From Arcicella rigui (GTDB lineage: Bacteria > Bacteroidota > Bacteroidia > Cytophagales > Spirosomataceae), in contig NZ_JAYFUM010000018.1 in the NCBI RefSeq assembly GCF_034929435.1, positions 62,001 through 126,000 of the forward strand: DNA of 64,000 nucleotides. Direction: 5' to 3'. The notes beneath the pieces were generated by a model. The model was not told the origin of the DNA, did not search any database, and was given only the letters and a program-made list of their open reading frames with translations. This document shows, one piece after another, positions 43,986 to 51,609 of this stretch (position 1 is its first letter; every line of letters starts with the position of its first letter). Position numbers and translations under genes: made by a program.

Positions 43986-44312
43986 GTTTGTTGATTTTAT
44001 GAAATGGTTTGAAAAGAATATTCCAAAATACTTAAATTGTTCGAGATTACACTATTATACACTATACTTTAATTTCCTTCATGCTATCTTATGCTCTAAA
44101 TAGCACTTAAAATCCGACATACCAATAAGTGACTGATTATAAATCAATTAAGAAATAATAAAATCTACATTTTTTTTCTAATAAAATTTATTTTCGTTAT
44201 TTCTTCCATTTCTCGACTCCTAAAGCATTATATTTATACAAATTTTTTCAGTAATTATCCTATCTAATTGCCCTTTAAAGAGTATTTGTTTTATCAAATT
44301 TCTTTTCTGTAC
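43986..44312. other. AT-rich divergent intergenic region
   Basis: Divergent promoters for the serine hydrolase and the ECF sigma gene must lie here. I see no gene, RNA or clear palindrome, only AT-rich sequence with a near-repeat ACACTATTATACACTATAC around 44047. Confidence 0.4.
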
Positions 44313-44915
44313 ATGCAAAGTCAAAAGAGTCTTACTTCCGAGAAAATACTGTGGAATACCTTTAGACAAGGTGACAGAAAGGCTTTTGCCCTAATTTACG
44401 AACAATATATTCAAGCACTTTTGAATTATGGTCATAAAATTACTCAAGACGAAAGCTTGATTGAAGACAGTATTCAAGATTTATTTTACGAACTCTGGAA
44501 TAGTAAGAGTAATCTTTCCGAAACAGATTCTATAAAATTTTACTTGTTCAAAGCACTTCGAAATAAGATTTATCGGAACAAGGAAAAAAATACTTTTGAT
44601 GTTATTGACGAAAACCAAGATTTACCCGACTGGTTGAACGAAGTATCAACAGAGTACAATATTATCCTTCAAGAAAAAGAGGCTTCGCAACTCAATTATC
44701 TAAAAAAAGCCATTCAAAAACTCCCAAAACGCCAACAAGAAGCCATTAATCTTCGCTTCTTTCATGATTTTAGTAATGAAGAAGTAGCACAGTTGATGGG
44801 CGTAAATTACCAATCTGCCTGTAAATTTATCTATACAGGTTTACGATTTTTAAAAGAACACATCATTTATCCAATCCTTATCATACTGATTAGTAATCAA
44901 TTAAAAATATTTTAA
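44313..44915 (+). CDS. ECF-type RNA polymerase sigma factor
   Basis: A 200-residue extracytoplasmic-function sigma-70. The start is the ATG at 44313 (MQSQKSLTSEKILW). A TTG at 44268 would extend it but gives an unrelated hydrophobic head. Region 2 is seen in AFALIYEQYIQALLNYG to DLFYELWNS, and region 4 in LPKRQQEAINLRFFHDFSNEEV. It is 70 bp upstream of a FecR-type anti-sigma gene. With the STN-containing SusC downstream it makes a trans-envelope signalling cascade that switches on the locus when substrate binds. Confidence 0.92.
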   Translation: MQSQKSLTSEKILWNTFRQGDRKAFALIYEQYIQALLNYGHKITQDESLIEDSIQDLFYELWNSKSNLSETDSIKFYLFKALRNKIYRNKEKNTFDVIDENQDLPDWLNEVSTEYNIILQEKEASQLNYLKKAIQKLPKRQQEAINLRFFHDFSNEEVAQLMGVNYQSACKFIYTGLRFLKEHIIYPILIILISNQLKIF

Positions 44916-44985
44916 AATATTTTTATATAAAAATGGATTAAAATAAGCTCTTTCTTGCATTAGTAAGTATAAGACGTTCAAAACT

Positions 44986-46089
44986 ATGTCGATGAATTAT
45001 CAAAACTTTGAAATAGAGGATTTTGTAGCAGATGATTATTTCAAAAATTGGGTATTGAATCCCAACGCAGAAAGTGATGCTTTTTGGCATCGGTATCTGG
45101 AAGAATATCCTGAAAAAAACTCAGTCATTGAAGATGCCCGTTTGCTCGTCATTGGTCTAAGAGAAGCCGAAGCACAATATTTTCCGCTTGAAAAAACAGC
45201 TAAAATCTGGGATAATATTCAACATAGAGTACAAGATAGCGAAGAACGACAAAGAGAAAATCATCTATTCAAATTTAGAATTCCGTATTTCCGTATAGCG
45301 GCAGCGTTAGTAATTTGCTTGGGTATTTCGTTTTGGTGGAAAACCCAAAACAAGCATCCAATGGCTTATTTGTCCAGCTATTCACAAACAGACGGAGATT
45401 ATATTGAAGAAGTAAACCTGAGCAATACCACTAAAAAAATCTATTTGAGCGACGGCAGTGTGGTGAGCTTAGAAAAAAACTCAACATTGAGATTTAAACA
45501 AGCTTTTGAAGCCCACAAAAGAGTAGTGTATTTAACAGGAGAAGCCTTTTTTGAAGTATCAAAAAATCCTAAAAGACCCTTTTTGGTATATGCCAACGAA
45601 CTCATTACCAAAGTATTAGGAACAAGTTTCAGAATAAAAGCCTATGCCAATGCGAAAGAGGTGACGGTTTCGGTAAAAACGGGTAAAGTATCAGTTTTTG
45701 CCAATAAATCAACAACCGAAAGAGACGAAAAACTGGAAGATGAATTGAAAGGCGTAGTACTAAAACCCAATCAGCAAGTAGTTTATGAACGAAAAAGTGA
45801 CCGTTTGAATAAAATGCTTGTGGAAAAACCAGCCATTTTGGTTGAGCCTTCTAGCTTTCAAAACTTTGAATTTGACAACACGCCCATAAGTATTGTATTT
45901 GCTACTTTACAAAAAGCTTATGGAATTGAGATTGTCTATGATGAAGACTTGATGAAAAAATGTTATCTGACAGCTCCGCTTGGCGATGAACCTCTGTTCG
46001 ATAAAATGAAACTAATTTGTAAAACGATTGGAGCGAGCTATGAAATTATTGATGGGCAAGTAGTCGTTTATAGTAAAGGATGTGAATAA
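44986..46089 (+). CDS. FecR-like anti-sigma factor
   Basis: A 367-residue inner-membrane anti-sigma protein. The N-terminal cytoplasmic domain (about 1-95) should bind the sigma factor. One membrane helix (IAAALVICLGISFWW, around residue 108) is followed by the periplasmic FecR domain (YLSDGSVVSLEKNSTLRF, then VVYLTGEAFFEVSKNPKRPF) and a C-terminal DUF4974 domain (FDNTPISIVFATLQKAYGIE). It relays a signal from the STN domain of the neighbouring SusC protein. Confidence 0.93.
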   Translation: MSMNYQNFEIEDFVADDYFKNWVLNPNAESDAFWHRYLEEYPEKNSVIEDARLLVIGLREAEAQYFPLEKTAKIWDNIQHRVQDSEERQRENHLFKFRIPYFRIAAALVICLGISFWWKTQNKHPMAYLSSYSQTDGDYIEEVNLSNTTKKIYLSDGSVVSLEKNSTLRFKQAFEAHKRVVYLTGEAFFEVSKNPKRPFLVYANELITKVLGTSFRIKAYANAKEVTVSVKTGKVSVFANKSTTERDEKLEDELKGVVLKPNQQVVYERKSDRLNKMLVEKPAILVEPSSFQNFEFDNTPISIVFATLQKAYGIEIVYDEDLMKKCYLTAPLGDEPLFDKMKLICKTIGASYEIIDGQVVVYSKGCE

Positions 46090-46163
46090 GTAAAAATAAC
46101 AATAAACCCAATTAAACTATTTCTATGAGTTAATCATTACACAATCTAATTTTTATTGGAAAA

Positions 46164-46197
46164 AAGCCGGGTGATGGTACCAGCATCAACCGACTTT
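46164..46197 (+). other. Possible attenuator hairpin before susC
   Basis: AAGCCGGGTGATG and CATCAACCGACTT pair with two mismatches across a short loop. It lies 75 bp after the anti-sigma gene and 88 bp before the SusC gene. Probably a partial transcription stop, but this is only a structure prediction. Confidence 0.35.
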
Positions 46198-46284
46198 CAT
46201 TTGTCCCTCTTCTTCGCACGCTAATGAGAAAGAGGAAGGGAAGCATTTTGCATTTTTTATCAATTACAAAACCGTTTCAAAAGT

Positions 46285-49200
46285 ATGGAAAAACATCGAA
46301 AAATTACCCAGATTTTTCTGAAAATCATGAAATTATCTTTTCAACAGTTTCTTGTAGTAATCCTCTTTACGAGTATGAGTTTCGCTCATACCAGTGCACA
46401 GGCTATCTTAGAAAAGAAAATCTCTTTACATGCCGATAAAAGAGATATGAAAAGCGTGCTGAAAAGCATCGAGAGTTCGGCAGGAATTAGGTTTACTTAT
46501 ATCCAAAACCTTATTCCCTCAGATAAAGTAATTTCTGTCAATTTCAATAATGAGAAATTGGCAGTGATTCTTGATAATTTATTCAAACCGAATAAAATCA
46601 ATTATGAAGTATCTGAAAAATACATCATCCTGAGTCGGCAAAGTAACGAAGCCAAGTTTCTGCCCATCAAAGAATACATGGATAATTCAGAACAAGCCTT
46701 TGCTATTGCGATTACTGGAAAAGTAACAGATGAAAAAGGCGAGGCATTGCCGGGCGTTTCTGTAAAAGTAAAAGACACGTCTAAAGGAACAACTACCGAC
46801 AACAAAGGAGAATACAAAATCAATGTAACAGACGGACAAGCTGTACTTGTCTTTTCTTTTATAGGTTTTCGTAGTCAAGAAATATTGGTTGGCAATCGTA
46901 CTGTTATTAATGTTACTCTTGCTGAGGAAGATAAAACCTTATCAGAAGTAGTAGTTGTAGGTTATGGAACACAAGACCGTAAAGATGTAACAGGAGCAGT
47001 AGCTACAATTAAAACACAGAATATCAAAGATTTACCCGTTACCAGTGTTGACCAAAAATTAGCAGGACAAGTAGCAGGTGTACAAGTAAACCAAGTATCA
47101 GGCACACCGGGAAGTGGCCCCGTTATCAGAATCAGGGGTTCTGGTTCTATCGGTGCAGGAGACGACCCTTTGTATGTAATTGATGGATTTCCGATGACTA
47201 ACTACTACAGTAAAACGTCTAACCCATTAAGTACAATTTCACCTGATGACATTGAGTCAATCAGTATTTTGAAAGATGCCGCTTCTACTGCCATTTATGG
47301 TTCAAGAGGTTCAAATGGTGTAGTTTTGATTACGACTAAGCACGCCAAAAATGGTGCTACCAATATTGAATTTAGTGCTTATACAGGTTTGCAAACAATC
47401 CCCGACCGCAACCGAGTGCAAGTAATGACTGCCGCAGAATTTGCCCAAAACAGGATTGATGCGGCACAAGGTTTGGCTGCCATCAAAGGACAAACTTTTA
47501 ATATCAATTCAGTTGCTGAGGCTTATCGTAACCCAAGTAGTATTGGAGCTGGCACAAACTGGTTTAATGAAATCAGTAGAGATGCTCCGATGCAAAACTA
47601 TAATTTAACCATTACCAAAGGCACAGAAAACTTGCGTTCGATGGTTTCGATGGGTTACTTCAATCAACAAGGGGTTTTATTGAATACAGATTTCCAACGC
47701 TTTTCTATTCGTGGAAATATTGACGCTAATATTTCTAAGAAAATCACGGTTGGATTAAATATTTCTCCTTCGTTTACTATCAGACATTTAGCAGAAACCG
47801 AAGGACACTTCAACTCGGCTATCATTACGCAGTCGTATCTAAACAGTCCATTCCCAACTGTTTACCAAGCTGATGGTACTTATACGCCCAATATTACTTC
47901 GGCAGGATTTTTCAACAATGCCAATCCTGTGAATATGTTGGTAAATACAACCAATTATGGAAACAACATCCGTACTTTGGCAAATACGTATTTGGGTATA
48001 GAAATTCTACCGAATCTTAAATTCTTGACTACTTTCAATACCGATTTATTGATTGATACACAAGATAAATTTACGCCCTCAACCGTCGGCGGATTCCGTA
48101 ACCCTCCTCCTACTTTGGCTACGGGAAGTAATTATTCTGCTCGTACTTTCAACTGGTTATCCGAAAACACACTTACTTATAGCCAAAGTATCAAAGACCA
48201 TAGATTTACGGCTTTGGTGGGCTATTCTGCTCAGAAAGAAATCTTTAAATCGACAACAGTCAACGGAAACGGTTATGCAGATGATGTAATTCAGACCATC
48301 AACTCTGCCATTGCCACTGGCGTAAGTGCTTCTGCTGGCGGTGGAAAAGCGGCTTTGCTTTCATATTTAGCAAGAGTTACTTATGCTTATAAAGACAAGT
48401 ATTTGTTCAATGCGACTGTGCGAAGAGATGGTTCTTCAAAATTTGGGTTAGATAATCGTTGGGGAACTTTCCCTTCGGCATCTGTGGGTTGGAGAGTTTC
48501 AGAAGAAAGTTTCTTTCCAAAATCAAACATTGTTGATGACCTAAAACTAAGAGTAAGCTACGGTTTGGCAGGAAACAACAACATCGGGAACTTCACAGCT
48601 CAGAAATTATTAGGCTTGGATAACTACGTTTTTGGTGGAAAAATCGTAACAGGTCAAGCAATTACTTCACTCGGAAATACCAATTTGGGTTGGGAACAAT
48701 CTAAGCAAACAGACATTGGTTTAGATGCTTCTTTATTGAAAGGAAAGCTTAATCTTATCGTAGAACTTTATGAAAGATTTACCGAAAGTATGCTACAAAG
48801 TATTGATATTCCTTCGTCTTCTGGCTTTAGTTCTACCATTACTAACTTAGGAAATGTGCGAAATAGAGGTTTAGAGATTTCATTAAGTAGCAGAAATATC
48901 AATAAAAGTAAATTCCACTGGGATACTGATTTCAACATTTCCTTCAATAGAAACAAAGTAATCAGTTTGGGTAACCGCACCAAAATTCAATCGGGCGATA
49001 ATGGTAGCGTTACTTTACTCGACCAACCAATGGGCTTATTTTATGGCTATAAAATGGCTGGTGGATTTTTCAATACAGTGGAAGATTTGGCAAAGTACCC
49101 ACGTGCTTCTGTACAAACGATTGGCAGTATTCGCTTTGAAGACATTAACGGCGATGGGAAAATCGATGCAAACGACCAAACCGTTATCGGTAGTCCATAC

Positions 49201-49701
49201 CCAGACTTTATTTGGGGCATGACCAACCGTGTAACCATTGGAGATTTAGACATTTCTGTATTAGTCAATGGTTCACAAGGCGGACAAATCTTAGACTTTT
49301 ACAAAAGATTTCTTTACAACCAAGATGGTGTCTTCAACTTACACAAAGACGTACTGAATGCTTATAAAGACATCAATAACCAAGGAAGCGGACGCATACA
49401 AAGTGCAGGTTCGGCTTTAGCTGGCGATTCTTTCTCAAGAAATACAAGCGATGCTTGGGTAATGGATGGCTCTTATATGGTAGTGAGAAATATTACAGTT
49501 GGTTATAATTTCAAACCTAAGAAATACTTCAAAGGCTTGAGAGCCTATGTATCAGGACAAAACCTTTTCACGGTTTCACCTTACACAGGTTCGTTCCCAG
49601 AAGTAGGATTCAATGGCAGTAATTCATTAGCTCCGGGCGTAAATTATGGTAGCTATCCTGTTGCCGCTACTTATACATTAGGTATTAATTGTAAATTTTA
49701 A
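46285..49701 (+). CDS. SusC/RagA-family TonB-linked outer membrane protein with STN domain
   Basis: A 1138-residue SusC-like transporter. After a signal peptide (to about residue 39) comes an STN signalling domain (residues 45-120), then a carboxypeptidase-regulatory-like domain (ITGKVTDEKGEALPGVSVKV near 147), a plug (DPLYVIDGFPM, then SISILKDAASTAIYGSRG), and a barrel ending in CKF. The STN domain is what talks to the FecR-like protein, so this receptor senses as well as transports an oligosaccharide. Its SusD partner is 12 bp downstream. Confidence 0.95.
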   Translation: MEKHRKITQIFLKIMKLSFQQFLVVILFTSMSFAHTSAQAILEKKISLHADKRDMKSVLKSIESSAGIRFTYIQNLIPSDKVISVNFNNEKLAVILDNLFKPNKINYEVSEKYIILSRQSNEAKFLPIKEYMDNSEQAFAIAITGKVTDEKGEALPGVSVKVKDTSKGTTTDNKGEYKINVTDGQAVLVFSFIGFRSQEILVGNRTVINVTLAEEDKTLSEVVVVGYGTQDRKDVTGAVATIKTQNIKDLPVTSVDQKLAGQVAGVQVNQVSGTPGSGPVIRIRGSGSIGAGDDPLYVIDGFPMTNYYSKTSNPLSTISPDDIESISILKDAASTAIYGSRGSNGVVLITTKHAKNGATNIEFSAYTGLQTIPDRNRVQVMTAAEFAQNRIDAAQGLAAIKGQTFNINSVAEAYRNPSSIGAGTNWFNEISRDAPMQNYNLTITKGTENLRSMVSMGYFNQQGVLLNTDFQRFSIRGNIDANISKKITVGLNISPSFTIRHLAETEGHFNSAIITQSYLNSPFPTVYQADGTYTPNITSAGFFNNANPVNMLVNTTNYGNNIRTLANTYLGIEILPNLKFLTTFNTDLLIDTQDKFTPSTVGGFRNPPPTLATGSNYSARTFNWLSENTLTYSQSIKDHRFTALVGYSAQKEIFKSTTVNGNGYADDVIQTINSAIATGVSASAGGGKAALLSYLARVTYAYKDKYLFNATVRRDGSSKFGLDNRWGTFPSASVGWRVSEESFFPKSNIVDDLKLRVSYGLAGNNNIGNFTAQKLLGLDNYVFGGKIVTGQAITSLGNTNLGWEQSKQTDIGLDASLLKGKLNLIVELYERFTESMLQSIDIPSSSGFSSTITNLGNVRNRGLEISLSSRNINKSKFHWDTDFNISFNRNKVISLGNRTKIQSGDNGSVTLLDQPMGLFYGYKMAGGFFNTVEDLAKYPRASVQTIGSIRFEDINGDGKIDANDQTVIGSPYPDFIWGMTNRVTIGDLDISVLVNGSQGGQILDFYKRFLYNQDGVFNLHKDVLNAYKDINNQGSGRIQSAGSALAGDSFSRNTSDAWVMDGSYMVVRNITVGYNFKPKKYFKGLRAYVSGQNLFTVSPYTGSFPEVGFNGSNSLAPGVNYGSYPVAATYTLGINCKF

Positions 49702-49713
49702 TTAGGAATCAAC

Positions 49714-51168
49714 ATGAAAAAAATATTCATCTTAATACTTTCTTTTGCTTTAGTTGCTTGTAAGGATTCCTTTCTTGAGCTAACGCCAGATACAAATGGT
49801 TCGGTTGATAATTTTTATCAAACCAAAGACCAATTTATACAAGCCGTAAATGCAGCGTATTCGCCACTTCAAGGAATTTATACAGGTACTTTATGGCTTT
49901 TTGCAGAAATGCGTTCGGATAATACTTCGTATCAACAAAACACTTCTGACCGTTCAGGAACGATTCGTGAAGAATTGGATGAATTCAGAGAAAATGACCA
50001 AAATGCCAATTTCCAGTCATTTTTTAGTGCGAGTTACTTAGGTATTAGTCGTTGTAATCTTTTATTGACAAAACTGTCTTCTGCTACTTTCGACCAAGCT
50101 ACTCGTGATAGATTAGAAGGAGAAGCACGTTTTCTAAGAGCATTTTATTACTTCAATTTAGTAAGAGTATTCGGTGATGTTCCTTTAATTTTGAAAGAAG
50201 TAAATTCGCCCGAAGATGCTTTTGCCACCGCTCCAAGAATTGCCGAAGCAGAAGTGTATAAAGCAATTATCGAGGATTTTAAAGTAGCAAGTAGCAAATT
50301 ACCAGCGTCGTTTACAGGAGTAGATTTGGGTAGAGCTACTTCGGGTGCAGCTAAAACTTTGTTAGCAAAGGTATATCTTACTCAGAAAAATTATACTGCC
50401 GCCAACGATTTACTAAAAACCATAGAAACCGAAGGAAGCTACCAATTAAATGCGAATTATGCCGATAATTTTAAGAAGAAAAATACGGCTGAATCTATCT
50501 TTGAGATTCAATATGTAGAAGGTGCAGGCGGAAAAAGTAGTAATTTTTCTTATTCTTTCGCTCCTTATAATTCGGGAACAATCGTTACGGGTTTTGCATT
50601 GGCTTCTGGTGCAGCGGCTGGCTGGAATATTCCTACTCAAGATTTAATTGATACTTATGAAGCAGGCGACAAACGTTTTGCTACTTCTATCAATACCGCA
50701 TTTGTTGACCCTACTACTCAGAAGGTTGTGCCATATATTCAAAAATACGCTAATCCTCCTTATTTAGAGCGTTATAATACAGGCGATAATTTTATTGTAA
50801 CTCGTCTGGCGGATGTTTTATTAATGCAAGCCGAAGCTTTGAATGAAATTAGTTTTCCCAATCAAACAGCTTTTGATTTATTAAATAGAATTCGTTCAAG
50901 AGCAGGATTGAGTGCCAAAACACAGGCAGACATTCCGACACAAGCAGCGATGCGAGCAGCTATAAAACAAGAAAGAAGAGTAGAATTGGCATTTGAAAAT
51001 CACCGTTGGTTCGACTTAGTGCGTACAGGCGACGCCGTAGCGGTAATGACAGCACATGCCATCAAAGAAAAGTCTTTGAAGTCGTACATTTTACCAAGTG
51101 CCTATGCAAGTATTGCTTTGAAATTCCCGTATCCATATCGTGAAACACAAATCACGACAACGAAATAG
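49714..51168 (+). CDS. SusD/RagB-family substrate-binding lipoprotein
   Basis: A 484-residue outer-membrane lipoprotein. The lipobox LVAC puts the lipidated cysteine at residue 16. The TPR-like helical SusD fold is recognised from DSFLELTPDTNGSVDNFY, EGEARFLRAFYYFNLVRVFGD and the C-terminal KQERRVELAFENHRWFDLVR. It forms a lid over the SusC barrel and captures a glycan at the cell surface. A 21-bp tandem repeat array follows within 30 bp of its stop. Confidence 0.95.
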   Translation: MKKIFILILSFALVACKDSFLELTPDTNGSVDNFYQTKDQFIQAVNAAYSPLQGIYTGTLWLFAEMRSDNTSYQQNTSDRSGTIREELDEFRENDQNANFQSFFSASYLGISRCNLLLTKLSSATFDQATRDRLEGEARFLRAFYYFNLVRVFGDVPLILKEVNSPEDAFATAPRIAEAEVYKAIIEDFKVASSKLPASFTGVDLGRATSGAAKTLLAKVYLTQKNYTAANDLLKTIETEGSYQLNANYADNFKKKNTAESIFEIQYVEGAGGKSSNFSYSFAPYNSGTIVTGFALASGAAAGWNIPTQDLIDTYEAGDKRFATSINTAFVDPTTQKVVPYIQKYANPPYLERYNTGDNFIVTRLADVLLMQAEALNEISFPNQTAFDLLNRIRSRAGLSAKTQADIPTQAAMRAAIKQERRVELAFENHRWFDLVRTGDAVAVMTAHAIKEKSLKSYILPSAYASIALKFPYPYRETQITTTK

Positions 51169-51194
51169 GTAATTTTTGTACTGCAAGTACTTAT

Positions 51195-51488
51195 ATTAAT
51201 AATGCGGTTGCTTAATGTATAAAATACAGTACTCATATTTGCCGTGCGATTGCTTAATGTATAAAATACAGCACTAATATTTGCCGTGCGATTACTCATA
51301 TTCACTGTGCGATTGCTTAATGTATAAAATACAGTACCAATATTTGCCGTGCGATTACTCATATTTACTGTGCGATTGCTTATTGTATAAAATACAGTGC
51401 TAATATTTGCCGTGCGATTACTCATATTCACTGTGCGATTGCTCATATTTACTGTGCGATTGCTTATTGTATAAAATACAGTACTCAT
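51195..51488. repeat. Array of fourteen 21-bp tandem repeats of two types
   Basis: Fourteen consecutive 21-bp units (294 bp). Type A is like TGTATAAAATACAGTACCAA plus T, and type B carries the core GTGCGATTGCT. The order is B(degenerate)-A-B-A-B-B-A-B-B-A-B-B-B-A. The minus strand happens to be open through the array and encodes repeated heptapeptides (STVFYTI, SNRTVNM, SNRTANI), with no plausible start context. Confidence 0.9.
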
Positions 51489-51534
51489 ATTTAAAAATGT
51501 AAGTGGCTATTTTTACAATGTTAGTATAATTTTA

Positions 51535-51572
51535 GATTAGACAACTTTCAAAAAGTTGTCTAATCTTTTATA
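51535..51572 (+). terminator. Terminator after the SusD gene and repeat array
   Basis: A 14-bp perfect stem (GATTAGACAACTTT with its complement), a CAA loop, then TTTTAT. It lies about 50 bp after the repeat array and 38 bp before the glycosidase gene. Confidence 0.8.
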
Positions 51573-51609
51573 ATAATCACTATTATCCCTCCTCTAAAAG
51601 ACATTTTCC

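Noticed and set aside
43882..44103. Plus-strand open frame running into the divergent region before the ECF sigma gene
   Set aside because: It begins inside the serine hydrolase signal peptide on the opposite strand and has no family resemblance.
51102..51488. Open frame on the minus strand encoding heptapeptide repeats
   Set aside because: It is a consequence of the 21-bp repeat array (a multiple of three), has no promoter or start context, and extends antisense into the SusD gene. Treated as repeat DNA, not a gene.
51195..51488. Possible CRISPR array
   Set aside because: The units are contiguous 21-mers of two alternating types with no unique spacers and no cas genes nearby.
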